DNA of 64,000 bases from Rhodoferax mekongensis (GCF_032191775.1 NZ_CP132507.1:2691001-2755000); one strand, 5' to 3'. Positions 16,834-25,859 are shown, counted from the stretch's first letter. Notes: generated by a model not told the origin, from the sequence alone. Program-made: numbers and translations.

Positions 16834-18012
16834 TCAACGCTCGACTGCCAGGGCTACGCCCATGCCGCCGCCGATGCACAGGGACGCAACCCCCTTCTTG
16901 GCGCCACTGCGCTGCATTTCGTGCAGCAGGGTCACCAGGATACGGGCGCCGGACGCGCCGATGGGGTGGCCGATGGCGATGGCGCCACCATTGACGTTGA
17001 CCTTGGCAGGATCGATGTCCAGCAACTTGTTCACGGCACAGGCTTGTGCGGCGAAGGCTTCATTCAGCTCAAACAAATCGACGTCGGATGCCTTCCAGCC
17101 TGCGCGTGCCAACGCGCGCTGGGTGGCAGACACTGGGCCCAGGCCCATGAGGGCGGGGTCCAGACCGGTGGTGCCGAAGCTGGCGATGCGTGCCAAAGGC
17201 GTGAGACCCAGGGCTGCGGCCTTCTTCGCGGACATGACCATCACGCCTGCGGCTCCATCGTTGATGCCGGAGGCGTTACCAGCGGTCACGCTGCCCGCCT
17301 TGTCGAAGGCGGGGCGCAGGCCGGCCAAGGCTTCGGCGTTGGTCTTCTTGTTGATGAATTCGTCGGATTCAAACACGACCGGGTCACCCTTGCGCTGGGG
17401 GATGACCACCGGCACGATTTCAGCCTTGAACTTGCCGGCCTCTTGGGCTGCAGCTGCTTTTTGCTGGCTGCCCAGCGCGAGGGCGTCCTGCTGCTCACGG
17501 GTGATGCCCTGCGCCTTGGCCACGTTTTCGGCAGTGATGCCCATGTGGTACTGGTTGTACACATCCCACAGGCCGTCGGTGATCATGGTGTCGGCCATCT
17601 TCCACTCGCCCATGCGCTGGCCGTCACGGCTACCCAGCAACACATGGGGAGATGCGCTCATGTTTTCCTGACCGCCAGCGATCACGATGTCGCTGTCGCC
17701 CCAGGCCACTGCCTGTGCGGCCAACATCACGGCCTTCAGGCCGGAGCCGCAGACGGCATTGATGGTCAGTGCGGGAGTTTCCTTGGCCAAGCCCGCCTTC
17801 ATCACGGCCTGGCGCGCAGGGTTCTGGCCAGCGCCAGCGGCCAGCACCTGACCCAGGATGACTTCGCCCACGGCGTCTACAGGCAGCCCGCTGCGCTCGA
17901 GCAGGCTTTTAATCACAATGCTTCCCAGCTCGGTTGCGGGAGTCTTGGCCAAAGAGCCACCGAATTTTCCAACTGCAGTGCGGGCCGCAGCAACGATCAC
18001 GATATCTTCCAT
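16834..18012 (-). CDS. phaA: Acetyl-CoA acetyltransferase (beta-ketothiolase)
   Basis: Thiolase of 392 residues that condenses two acetyl-CoA to acetoacetyl-CoA. Seen: acylated cysteine in NAVCGSGLKAV (near residue 88), the NEAFAAQ motif, GGAIAIGHPIGASGAR and the C-terminal cysteine in GVASLCIGGGMGVAL. Length is typical of biosynthetic thiolases. It lies 30 bases after phaC. Confidence 0.96.
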   Translation of the reverse strand: MEDIVIVAAARTAVGKFGGSLAKTPATELGSIVIKSLLERSGLPVDAVGEVILGQVLAAGAGQNPARQAVMKAGLAKETPALTINAVCGSGLKAVMLAAQAVAWGDSDIVIAGGQENMSASPHVLLGSRDGQRMGEWKMADTMITDGLWDVYNQYHMGITAENVAKAQGITREQQDALALGSQQKAAAAQEAGKFKAEIVPVVIPQRKGDPVVFESDEFINKKTNAEALAGLRPAFDKAGSVTAGNASGINDGAAGVMVMSAKKAAALGLTPLARIASFGTTGLDPALMGLGPVSATQRALARAGWKASDVDLFELNEAFAAQACAVNKLLDIDPAKVNVNGGAIAIGHPIGASGARILVTLLHEMQRSGAKKGVASLCIGGGMGVALAVER

Positions 18013-18042
18013 CAGGTGTCTCCTTCTTAGTGAATCAAAAAC

Positions 18043-19767
18043 TCAGGCTTTCGCCTGTACATAGCGCCCTGGAGCCGCCTCTATGACTTTGTACTTCCCT
18101 TTGCCATAGCTCTTGGGTGCAGCAATTTGCTTGCCAGCGTGGCCCTTGAGCCACTGGGACCAGTCGGTCCACCAGCTGCCGGGATGTTCGACAGCACCCT
18201 CCAGCCACTGTGCGTGCGTCTTGGGCAACTTGCCATCAGCACGGATCCAGTGGCTGCGTTTGTTTTTCGATGGCGGGTTGATAACCCCCGCAATGTGCCC
18301 CGACGCGCCCTGCACAAAGCGCTTCTTGCCGGGTAGCAGCTGCGTGGAGGCATAGGCACCGCCAATGGGCACGATGTGGTCTTCCCGCGAGCCGTAGATG
18401 TAGACCGGAATGTCCAGCGCGCTCAAGTCCAGCTTCTCGCCACACACCGTGAGCTTGCCGGGCTTCTTGAGGTTGTTTTCCAGGTAGGTGTTGCGCAAGT
18501 ACCAGGCGTAATACGGGCCGGGCAAATTGGTGCTGTCGCTGTTCCAGTACAAGAGGTCAAAAGGCGGCGGGGTTTCGCCCTTGAGGTAGTTGCCCACCAC
18601 ATAGTTCCAGACCAGGTCGTTCGGGCGCAAGAAACTGAAGGTACTGGCCAAATCCTGCCCCTTCATCAGCCCGCCCTTGCCCAACTCGGCCTCGCGGTAC
18701 TTGACCATGCCTTCGTCGATAAACACGTCCAGAATGCCGGTGTCCGAAAAGTCGAGGAAGGTGGTGAGGAAGGTGGCACTATCCACCGGTTTCTCCCCGC
18801 GTGCCGCCAACACTCCCAGCGCAGTGCCCAACATGGTGCCGCCTACGCAGAAACCCAGCGCGTTGATGGTGGACGATCCGCTGATCTCTTGGGTGACGCC
18901 GATGGCCTTGATGACTGCGTGTTCGATGTAGTCGTCCCAGGTTTTGTGCGCGAGCGACTGGTCCGGGTTGCGCCAGCTCACCACGAAAGTGCGGTGGCCC
19001 AGCTCTACCGCGTAGCGAATCAAGGAATTATCCGGCTGCAGATCCAGGATGTAAAACTTGTTGATGCACGGTGGCACCAGCAGAAAGGGCTTCTCGTAAA
19101 CCTTGGCGGTCAACGGTTTGTATTCGATGAGTTGGAACAACTCATTCTCAAACACCACGGCGCCCTCGGTAGTGGCCACGTTCTTGCCGACCTCGAACAG
19201 GCTCTCGTCCGTCATGGACACATGGCCTTGCTGCAAGTCATGCACCAAATTCTTCACACCCAAGGCGATGCTCTCGCCTTTGGTTTCAATGGCTTTTTTC
19301 TGGGCTTCGGCGTTCAGGGCCAAAAAGTTGCTGGGGGAAGCAGCCGCCATCCATTGCTCGACCGCAAAGCGGATGCGGTTTTTGGTTTTGGCATCGGTTT
19401 CCACGGCTTCGGCCAACCCCATCATGGTGCGGGCATTCAGCAGGTAGGCGGCGGCGGCGTAAGCGGCTACCGGATTGTCATGCCAGGCAGGCGCTGCAAA
19501 GCGACGGTCCGCCAGCGCGGGCGGCTGGGTCATGCCTTGGGTGAACAGTTTCAGAGCCTCTTCGGTGTAGGACTTTTGCAAGGCCTCCAGACGCTCAGGC
19601 ACAAAACGAATCTCCGGCAATGCCTCCGGCATGGCCGGGAAGCCCGCCCCTGCGGCTCCGGCATCCAGCCCTTTGAAGGCTTCCAGGGCCTTGGAAAAGC
19701 TTTGGGTGAAAGCCTGTTGAAACTGCTCGGCCGCCTGGGCCATCAAGTCAGAAGGGGGTTGCGTCAC
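18043..19767 (-). CDS. phaC: Class I polyhydroxyalkanoate synthase
   Basis: PhaC of 574 residues, which polymerises (R)-3-hydroxyacyl-CoA on granules. The lipase-like box is GFCVGG with the nucleophile Cys307. The catalytic Asp is in YIYGSREDHIVP and the His in GASGHIAGVINPP. PPCINKFYILDL and VVSWRNPD are class I signatures. First gene of the phaCAB operon; no phaR or phasin gene is adjacent. Confidence 0.96.
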   Translation of the reverse strand: MTQPPSDLMAQAAEQFQQAFTQSFSKALEAFKGLDAGAAGAGFPAMPEALPEIRFVPERLEALQKSYTEEALKLFTQGMTQPPALADRRFAAPAWHDNPVAAYAAAAYLLNARTMMGLAEAVETDAKTKNRIRFAVEQWMAAASPSNFLALNAEAQKKAIETKGESIALGVKNLVHDLQQGHVSMTDESLFEVGKNVATTEGAVVFENELFQLIEYKPLTAKVYEKPFLLVPPCINKFYILDLQPDNSLIRYAVELGHRTFVVSWRNPDQSLAHKTWDDYIEHAVIKAIGVTQEISGSSTINALGFCVGGTMLGTALGVLAARGEKPVDSATFLTTFLDFSDTGILDVFIDEGMVKYREAELGKGGLMKGQDLASTFSFLRPNDLVWNYVVGNYLKGETPPPFDLLYWNSDSTNLPGPYYAWYLRNTYLENNLKKPGKLTVCGEKLDLSALDIPVYIYGSREDHIVPIGGAYASTQLLPGKKRFVQGASGHIAGVINPPSKNKRSHWIRADGKLPKTHAQWLEGAVEHPGSWWTDWSQWLKGHAGKQIAAPKSYGKGKYKVIEAAPGRYVQAKA

Positions 19768-19862
19768 GCCATCACCTTGAAATTTAGTGGGTCTAGTCTA
19801 ACTGCCAAGTATGGCAGGCTTAAGCTGCGATATCCTGACACCACTACCTCTCCGAAACCCTG

Positions 19863-20174
19863 ATGTACATCATTCCTATCGCCTGGATCTACGTTGCCCT
19901 GATGATGAGTGTGGCCGAGGCCACCAACACCACAGGAACTGTGCTGGGCGCCATCTTCACTTTTTTGCTGTACGGCGTGCTGCCGGTAGCGCTGATGATG
20001 TATTTCATGGGCACCCCGGGCCGCAAACGGGCTTTGAGGGCTCAAGAAATGGCCGAGCGCCAAGCTGCCATTGACGCGCATCAAGCGGCGGCACAGGCGA
20101 CAACGTCACTCGAGCCAGATGCAGGCGGCCAGCCGCCCGCTGACGCGGTCCCGCCGGTGGCTGAAAAACCGTGA
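19863..20174 (+). CDS. Small membrane protein of unknown function
   Basis: A 103-residue protein with two predicted transmembrane helices (MYIIPIAWIYVALMMSVAEA and TVLGAIFTFLLYGVLPVAL), then a basic amphipathic stretch GRKRALRAQEMAERQAA and an Ala/Pro-rich tail. Function unknown. It is divergent from phaC, and its last 69 bases overlap the 3' end of pgeF on the other strand. Confidence 0.75.
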   Translation: MYIIPIAWIYVALMMSVAEATNTTGTVLGAIFTFLLYGVLPVALMMYFMGTPGRKRALRAQEMAERQAAIDAHQAAAQATTSLEPDAGGQPPADAVPPVAEKP

Positions 20175-20894
20175 GGGGTTGCTGACGGTGCACCACGCCG
20201 TGCTGCCGTCATTGCCCCAAATGCTGTTGACACCCGCAAGCTGCAAGCGCTGACGCGCAAGCGCCGGCAAATCCGCCAGCCATTTGCCGGAAGACAAGGG
20301 GGTAAAGCAGGCTGTAGCAGCCGGCAAAGCCTCAACGAATGCGCCGCGCACGTCGTCGCCCACCTCAAACGCTTGCGGCCCTATACACGGGCCTAGCCAC
20401 GCTATGATTTCAGGAGCTACTTGCGCACTATCCACGGGCGCTGGAGCACTAAAACACTTCAAAGTCTCCTCCAGCACGCCCTGCCCGCCAACACCCGCCA
20501 AACCACGCCAGCCAGCGTGTGCGGCCGCCACCCAGCTGCCATCCGCTGCCGCGAACAGCACTGGCAGACAGTCGGCGACCATGATGGTGCAAACCGTACC
20601 CGGCTGTGTGGCGTAGCAGGCATCGGCTTCTGTCCCGTCAGGCGTACTGGCCTCGAGGTGCACGCAGCTGTTTCCGTGCACCTGATTCAAAAACACAGGT
20701 CTACCGCCTACGGCCTGCGCCAAGCGCTGCCGGTTAACCCCCACTGCGGCCGCATCGTCAGCCACATGCAGGCCCAGATTCAGACTGTCATACGGGGCAC
20801 TGGAGACTCCCCCTTGGCGAGTGGTACACAAGGCCCTAACCCGAAGGGGAGCCGGCCAGTCGGGGATGATCCAGTCCGCGTGCGTTGTAGCCAT
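20106..20894 (-). CDS. pgeF: Peptidoglycan editing factor PgeF (YfiH laccase-domain)
   Basis: Multicopper-oxidase-like YfiH family protein of about 262 residues. Metal-site motifs: NQVHGNSC, VADCLPVLFA and HAGWRGLAGGV-like HAGWRGLAGVGGQ, plus GPCIGPQAFEVGDDV. In E. coli the homologue removes mis-incorporated serine from peptidoglycan precursors. The ATG at 20894 follows the maiA stop by one base and has GGGAAG upstream. Residues 146-165 are encoded by a dispersed-repeat copy. Confidence 0.9.
   Translation of the reverse strand: MATTHADWIIPDWPAPLRVRALCTTRQGGVSSAPYDSLNLGLHVADDAAAVGVNRQRLAQAVGGRPVFLNQVHGNSCVHLEASTPDGTEADACYATQPGTVCTIMVADCLPVLFAAADGSWVAAAHAGWRGLAGVGGQGVLEETLKCFSAPAPVDSAQVAPEIIAWLGPCIGPQAFEVGDDVRGAFVEALPAATACFTPLSSGKWLADLPALARQRLQLAGVNSIWGNDGSTAWCTVSNPSRFFSHRRDRVSGRLAACIWLE
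20401..20459 (+). repeat. Dispersed repeat copy C, inside pgeF
   Basis: GCTATGATTTCAGGAGCTAC then TTGCGCACTATCCACGGGCG and CTGGAGCACT. Read antisense and in frame in pgeF, giving KCFSAPAPVDSAQVAPEIIA, similar to the peptide encoded in cobU by copy A. Confidence 0.78.
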
Positions 20895-20895
20895 A

Positions 20896-21564
20896 TCAGG
20901 ACTTCCCATCCGGGCAGGCGTCGGGACTTGCGCTTTGGAAGGCCTCCAATGCCATGCACGCATCAAACGCAGCCATGGTGCGGGGCAATCCGTCTAAGGA
21001 CACCGCAAATCGTTTGGCATTGAAGATCAGCGGTACCAGGCAACAGTCCGCCAATGTCGGTGACTCTCCAAAACAAAAGGTATGTGGCGCAGGCAAGCCG
21101 CGTTGCTGCTGCCAAGTGTCCAAGGCTGACACTTGTTGCTCAAACGCCTCCAGTCCGCTGCGGGTCCAGTGGTGGTACCACTGGTCTTTGGCAGCCTCTT
21201 CCAAATGCATGGGGCCCTTGAGGTATTTCAGTACCCGCAAGTTGTTCAAAGGGTGGATTTCACAGGCAATCGACTGGGCCAAAGCCCGCACCTTCGCGCG
21301 GCCCAATGCATCAGCAGGCAGCAGCGGGCGCTCAGGGTGTACTTCATCTAGATACTCCATGATGGCCATGGACTGCGTCAGCACCTCGCCAGCATCCTCC
21401 AATGCGGGCACCAAGCCATCGGGATGCAGCTCACGGTATTCGGGCTGCAATTGCTCGCCACGCACCAAGTGCACTGCCGCGTAGTCATATGGAAGGCCCT
21501 TGAGGGCCAGGGCAATGCGCACCCTGAAGGCGGCCGACGATCGAAAGTAGCTGAACAACTTCAT
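20896..21564 (-). CDS. maiA: Maleylacetoacetate isomerase
   Basis: Zeta-class glutathione S-transferase of 222 residues. The signature YFRSSAAFRVRIALALKGL carries the catalytic Ser of zeta GSTs, and the C-terminal domain has the IHPLNNLRVL motif of maleylacetoacetate isomerases (tyrosine or gentisate breakdown). A fumarylacetoacetate-hydrolase-family gene lies close by on the other strand (21942), which would be the next step in the pathway. Confidence 0.9.
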   Translation of the reverse strand: MKLFSYFRSSAAFRVRIALALKGLPYDYAAVHLVRGEQLQPEYRELHPDGLVPALEDAGEVLTQSMAIMEYLDEVHPERPLLPADALGRAKVRALAQSIACEIHPLNNLRVLKYLKGPMHLEEAAKDQWYHHWTRSGLEAFEQQVSALDTWQQQRGLPAPHTFCFGESPTLADCCLVPLIFNAKRFAVSLDGLPRTMAAFDACMALEAFQSASPDACPDGKS

Positions 21565-21624
21565 GCCACCGAGGATAAACCGATGCCGTTACCATTCGAC
21601 CATTCACCCCGATTTGGAGACACC

Positions 21625-21927
21625 ATGATTCTTGAGCTTGCCGACATCCGCATCCATCCCGGCCAGAATGCCGCCTTTGATGAAGCCATCGCGCGCGGCT
21701 TGCGTGACGTGATCTCCAAAGCCAAGGGTTGCCAGGGATTCAAGGTCAACAAAGGCATTGAGAGCCCCGAACGCTACATCCTGCAAATCTTCTGGGATAC
21801 CCTGGAGGACCACACGGTCGGCTTCCGGGAAGGTGAACTCTTCCCCCAATGGCGTGCCATCGTCGGCCCGTTCTTTGCCCAACCACCCGTGGTGGAGCAT
21901 TTTGATCTGGTGGTGAAGTCCGTTTAA
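21625..21927 (+). CDS. Antibiotic biosynthesis monooxygenase domain protein
   Basis: A 100-residue ABM/dimeric alpha-beta barrel protein: MILELADIRIHPGQNAAFDE start, FKVNKGIESPERYILQIFWDTLEDH core and a C-terminal strand HFDLVVKSV. ATG 21625 has GGAG 8 bases upstream. Such proteins are small oxygenases or stress proteins; substrate unknown. It is followed after 14 bases by an FAH-family gene. Confidence 0.78.
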   Translation: MILELADIRIHPGQNAAFDEAIARGLRDVISKAKGCQGFKVNKGIESPERYILQIFWDTLEDHTVGFREGELFPQWRAIVGPFFAQPPVVEHFDLVVKSV

Positions 21928-21941
21928 CGCTGGAGATTCCC

Positions 21942-22637
21942 ATGCGCTTTGTGTTCAACCCGCCAGCCGTCGCCAGCGTGGCAGTTGCCGGCCAGCCCGC
22001 CCGGTTTCCGGTGCACCGCATCTACTGTGTAGGCCGGAACTACGAAGACCATGCCAAAGAAATGGGCCACACAGGTCGTGAGCCCCCGTTCTTCTTCATG
22101 AAACCTGCTGATGCCGTGCTGGCTGCAGAAGCGGGCCAGACGGTGGACATGCCCTACCCCACACTCACCGCCAATCTGCACCACGAGGTGGAACTGGTGG
22201 TTGCCATAGGCACCGGCGGGAGCCACATTCTGGCCGCCGACGCACACCGCCACATTTACGGTTACGCCGTGGGCCTGGACATGACGCGCCGGGACCTGCA
22301 AAACGACATGAAGAAGCAAGGCCGCCCATGGTGCATCGGCAAAGGCTTTGAACACTCTGCGCCCCTAGGCCCCATCACCCCTGCGGCTCTGGTGCCGGAT
22401 GTAGAGGCCGCCACCATTGCATTGCAAATCAATGGCGCAGACCGCCAGCGCAGCACGGTGGCAAAGCTGATCTGGAACATTGCCGAAACCATTGAGCAAC
22501 TGTCTGCGGCTTGGGCGCTGCAACCCGGCGACCTGATTTACACCGGCACCCCCGAAGGCGTCAGCGCCGTGGTGCGTGGTGATGTACTGCATGCCACTGT
22601 GGACGGACTGGAATCCCTCACCGTGCGTATAGTCTGA
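21942..22637 (+). CDS. Fumarylacetoacetate hydrolase family protein
   Basis: FAH-fold enzyme of 231 residues. Metal-binding pattern: YCVGRNYEDHAKEMG, the KP box PFFFMKPADAV, HHEVELVVAIG with two acidic ligands, and GYAVGLDMTRRDLQ. C-terminal GDLIYTGTPEGVSAV closes the site. Size and motifs match YcgM-like acylpyruvate hydrolases and maleylpyruvate or fumarylpyruvate hydrolases; given nearby maiA, fumarylpyruvate is a plausible substrate, but this is inference. Confidence 0.88.
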   Translation: MRFVFNPPAVASVAVAGQPARFPVHRIYCVGRNYEDHAKEMGHTGREPPFFFMKPADAVLAAEAGQTVDMPYPTLTANLHHEVELVVAIGTGGSHILAADAHRHIYGYAVGLDMTRRDLQNDMKKQGRPWCIGKGFEHSAPLGPITPAALVPDVEAATIALQINGADRQRSTVAKLIWNIAETIEQLSAAWALQPGDLIYTGTPEGVSAVVRGDVLHATVDGLESLTVRIV

Positions 22638-22640
22638 CCC

Positions 22641-23186
22641 ATGCAACGCGCCCCCATCAAACATTGCAAAGAATGCGGCTCTGCCGTCGAGTACCGCGTG
22701 CCGGACGACGGCGACACCAAGCCCCGTGCTGTCTGCCCTGCCTGCCACACTATTCACTACGAAAACCCGCTGAATGTGGTCGGCACTGTGCCGCATTGGG
22801 GCGACAAGATTTTGCTGTGCAAGCGCAACATCGAGCCACGCTTCGGCAAATGGACCTTGCCTGCAGGCTTCATGGAGCTCAACGAGACTACAGCAGAGGG
22901 TGCAGCCCGCGAAACGGACGAAGAAGCAGGCGCCCAGTTTGAGCTGGAGGGCCTGTTCAGCCTGCTCAATGTGGCACGCGTAGGCCAAGTCCACATGTTC
23001 TACCGCGCCCGACTCACGAGTGACCAGTTCAACCCCGGTACCGAGACCATCGAGGCGCGCCTCTTCAGCGAGGAAGAAATCCCCTGGGACGAGATTGCGT
23101 TTCGCACCGTCAAGGAAACGTTGGAACACTATTTCGCCGACCGCCGCTCCGGGCACTACGGCATTCACACCATCGACATCGCGTGA
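22641..23186 (+). CDS. Nudix hydrolase with zinc ribbon
   Basis: A 181-residue Nudix protein with an N-terminal zinc ribbon (CKECGSAVEYR and CPACHTIHYENP) and a perfect Nudix box GFMELNETTAEGAARETDEE followed by AGA. The layout resembles NudC-related or ADP-ribose/NAD-type pyrophosphatases, but it lacks the larger NudC N-terminal domain. It is translationally coupled to the next gene (GTGA overlap). Confidence 0.9.
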   Translation: MQRAPIKHCKECGSAVEYRVPDDGDTKPRAVCPACHTIHYENPLNVVGTVPHWGDKILLCKRNIEPRFGKWTLPAGFMELNETTAEGAARETDEEAGAQFELEGLFSLLNVARVGQVHMFYRARLTSDQFNPGTETIEARLFSEEEIPWDEIAFRTVKETLEHYFADRRSGHYGIHTIDIA

Positions 23187-24616
23187 GCACGGCCATGCTG
23201 CCCAGCTATGTGGTGCTGGACCTGGAGACCACGGGTGGCAACGCAACCCAAGACCGGATTACCGAGATCGCTGCGGTACGCATCGACAACGGAGTCGAAA
23301 CCGCGCGCTGGTCTACCTTGGTGAACCCAGGGGTACGCATTCCCCCCTTTATCCAGAGCCTGACCGGCATTACCGACGCCATGGTGGAAGATGCGCCCAC
23401 CTTCGCCCAGGTTTCCAAGCAACTGCTGGAGTTGCTGGAAGGCGCCGTTTTTGTGGCTCACAACGTGCGGTTTGACCATGGCTTCGTCGCCAACGAACTG
23501 GCGCGATTGGATATATCGCTCAAAGTCAAAACGCTGTGCACCGTGCGCCTCTCGCGCCGGCTGTACCCCCAGCACAAAGGCCATGGGCTGGATGCCATCC
23601 TGCAGCGGCATGGTCTGCAAACACAAGCACGCCACAGGGCCATGGGTGACGTAGATGTGGTGCTGGCCTGGTTGGATGTGGCCGCGCGCGAACTGGGTGC
23701 CGAAGCCCTGCAACGTGAAGCCTTGGGACTGCTGCAAGGCAGTGCCGCCCTGCCCCCGCAACTCGAAACCCCGGTGTCGGATATTCCGGATACGCCGGGT
23801 GTGTACCTGTTTTACGGCGAAGGCAGCATTCCGCTTTATGTGGGCAAAAGCGTGACCTTGCGCACCCGTGTGATGTCGCACTTTCAGGCCTCCACCAAAG
23901 TGGCGCGCGAGATGCGCATCCTGCAGGAAATCCGCCGTATCGAGTGGCGCGAAACTGCAGGCGAGCTGGGTGCGCTGCTGCTGGAGTCCCGGCTGGTCAA
24001 AGAGCTGCAACCCATTCACAACCGCCTGCTGCGGCGTGAAAAGCAACTCACCTCCTGGAAGCTTCACGATGACCCGGCCGCACGGCCTTTGCTGCAATTG
24101 GTGCGGCTGGACGAGGTAAACGCGGCTGACATGGGGCAACTCTACGGCGCCTATCGCTCCAAGCGTCAAGCCATGGACGCCCTGCGTACTTTGTGCGAGA
24201 CGCACCAGCTCTGCCCCAACGCACTCGGGCTGGAATCCGGCAAAGGCGCCTGCTTCGCCAGCCAAATCGGGCGCTGCAAGGGCGTGTGCGCGGGCCGCGA
24301 AGTGCCGGCCTTGCACCGTGTTCGCTTGCAAATGGCATTGGCTGAGCATCGCCTGCAAGCCTGGCCCCACCCCGGCCGCATGGGCATCCGGGAACACAAC
24401 CCGCACACTGGTAGAACCGACATCCACGTTTTTGATCAGTGGTGCCATGTGGCTACGGTGCATGACGACGATGCCCTACAAGACGCCATCTCTGCCCGTC
24501 AGCCCTTGGCCTTTGATCTGGATACCTACCGATTGCTGCTCAAACGGCTGACTGGCACCGGACTGCGGTCCCGTGAAGTGCTGCACCTTGGTGCCCCCCA
24601 TGCCCACAGCGCCTAA
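23183..24616 (+). CDS. DEDDh exonuclease fused to UvrC-like GIY-YIG endonuclease
   Basis: Two-part nuclease of 477 residues. The N-terminal DnaQ-like exonuclease starts VVLDLETTGG with further DEDDh motifs in HNVRFDHGFV and HRAMGDVDVVL. The second part has a GIY-YIG domain, GVYLFYGEGSIPLYVGKSVTL, and a UvrC/Cho-like region. A cysteine group CPNAL...GACFASQIGRCKGVC resembles the cysteines that hold an iron-sulfur cluster in UvrC. Role: probably DNA repair, by analogy with Cho and DnaQ-UvrC fusions of other bacteria. Start is GTG 23183 or ATG 23195. Confidence 0.85.
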   Translation: MSTAMLPSYVVLDLETTGGNATQDRITEIAAVRIDNGVETARWSTLVNPGVRIPPFIQSLTGITDAMVEDAPTFAQVSKQLLELLEGAVFVAHNVRFDHGFVANELARLDISLKVKTLCTVRLSRRLYPQHKGHGLDAILQRHGLQTQARHRAMGDVDVVLAWLDVAARELGAEALQREALGLLQGSAALPPQLETPVSDIPDTPGVYLFYGEGSIPLYVGKSVTLRTRVMSHFQASTKVAREMRILQEIRRIEWRETAGELGALLLESRLVKELQPIHNRLLRREKQLTSWKLHDDPAARPLLQLVRLDEVNAADMGQLYGAYRSKRQAMDALRTLCETHQLCPNALGLESGKGACFASQIGRCKGVCAGREVPALHRVRLQMALAEHRLQAWPHPGRMGIREHNPHTGRTDIHVFDQWCHVATVHDDDALQDAISARQPLAFDLDTYRLLLKRLTGTGLRSREVLHLGAPHAHSA

Positions 24617-25175
24617 ACCCCTGCGCGTGCAATTGGCCAGCGCCTTGCTCGACATCGTGGTGGCCGTCCCCGAGAGCCAAGAAACCGTCCAAAAGAACGC
24701 TGACGTTCGCGCCCACGCCATTGCCCGCAAAGCGGCGCGGCAAGCCAGCATGATGGCAGCCACGCTCTCGCTGCCGCCGGGCTGGATGGGCTGGCTCACC
24801 GTGGTGCCGGAAATGGTGGGTGTCTGGAAGATCCAGGCGCAGATGGTGGCGGACATAGCCGCGCTCCACGGCAAGCAAAGCAGCTTGGGCAAGGACCAAA
24901 TGCTCTACTGCTTGTTCAAACACGTTTCAGCCCAGCTGTTCCGGGACTTCGCCGTGCGTGCCGGTGAACGGGCGGTGGTGCGATCCAGCACCATGAAAGC
25001 CTTGGAAGCTCTTGCACTGCAAATCAGTGGCAAGCTGCTGGGCTCTGCGCTGAAAAAAAGCGCCTCACGCTGGATTCCCCTGGCCGGTGCGGTGGGGGTC
25101 GGTGCGTATGCATACTACGACACGCTCCAGGTGGCCAAGAGCGCCCATCAGCTCTTTGCGGCTGATCCACAATAG
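24600..25175 (+). CDS. EcsC family protein
   Basis: A 191-residue protein that resembles the EcsC family: an amphipathic N-terminal half, the core LPPGWMGWLTVVPEMVGVWKIQAQMV, and a glycine-rich hydrophobic segment PLAGAVGVGAYAYY near the C-terminus. Function of stand-alone EcsC-like proteins is unknown. ATG 24600 lies inside the end of the upstream nuclease gene (17-base overlap), so the two are probably co-translated. Confidence 0.65.
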   Translation: MPTAPKPLRVQLASALLDIVVAVPESQETVQKNADVRAHAIARKAARQASMMAATLSLPPGWMGWLTVVPEMVGVWKIQAQMVADIAALHGKQSSLGKDQMLYCLFKHVSAQLFRDFAVRAGERAVVRSSTMKALEALALQISGKLLGSALKKSASRWIPLAGAVGVGAYAYYDTLQVAKSAHQLFAADPQ

Positions 25176-25209
25176 GTTTCTTTTTCGATTTCTGTTGATT
25201 GCCTCCTCC

Positions 25210-25782
25210 ATGGCCAAACTCTTTTTCCGCTACTCGGCCATGAACGCCGGCAAATCCACCTCCCTGCTTCAGATTGCCTACAACTACGAAGAACAGGGCC
25301 AACGGGTGCAGCTCTATACCGCACGCATTGACGACCGCAGTGGCGTAGGCAGCATCGCCTCCAGACTCGGCATTCAGCGTCAAGCTGACACGTTTGATGA
25401 ACACACGGACTTCGAAGCCCTGCTAAGCGCGCAAGCCAGCTTGGCTTGTGTGCTGATCGATGAAGCCCAGTTCCTGCAACCGGAACAGGTGCGCCAGCTG
25501 CACCGCATCGCGCATAGGGCCAACATCCCGGCGATTTGCTTTGGCCTGCGCTCAGACTTTCAGGGCAAGCCCTTCGCCGGGGCAGCCCATTTGCTGACGC
25601 TGGCCGATGACATTGAAGAGATCAAAACCATCTGCGCCTGCGGACGCAAGGCCACAATGAACGTTCGGGTTGACGACCAAGGCAAGCGCGTGCGCGAAGG
25701 GGCGCAGATAGAGATAGGGGGCAACGACCGCTACCAGCAGGCGTGTGCCCGGTGCTTTTATGAGGGTACCACCGACCATTGA
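25210..25782 (+). CDS. tdk: Thymidine kinase
   Basis: Type II thymidine kinase of 190 residues. Seen: P-loop FRYSAMNAGKST (near residue 8), the Walker B-like LIDEAQFL, the lasso region ICFGLRSDFQGKPF, and zinc ligands in CACGRKATMNVR and CARCFYE. Phosphorylates thymidine in the salvage pathway. ATG 25210 gives the standard N-terminus. Confidence 0.96.
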   Translation: MAKLFFRYSAMNAGKSTSLLQIAYNYEEQGQRVQLYTARIDDRSGVGSIASRLGIQRQADTFDEHTDFEALLSAQASLACVLIDEAQFLQPEQVRQLHRIAHRANIPAICFGLRSDFQGKPFAGAAHLLTLADDIEEIKTICACGRKATMNVRVDDQGKRVREGAQIEIGGNDRYQQACARCFYEGTTDH

Positions 25783-25818
25783 AACGAGAATAGGGCTCGT
25801 ATTTGCAGCCCAATGACA

Positions 25819-25850
25819 AAAGCCGCTAAGCATTTTTGCTTAGCGGCTTT
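25819..25850. terminator. Bidirectional intrinsic terminator
   Basis: A perfect 14-bp stem AAAGCCGCTAAGCA-TTTT-TGCTTAGCGGCTTT between convergent tdk and tRNA-Pro. T residues follow on the minus strand; both directions could be stopped. Confidence 0.88.
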
Positions 25851-25859
25851 ATCAACTTT

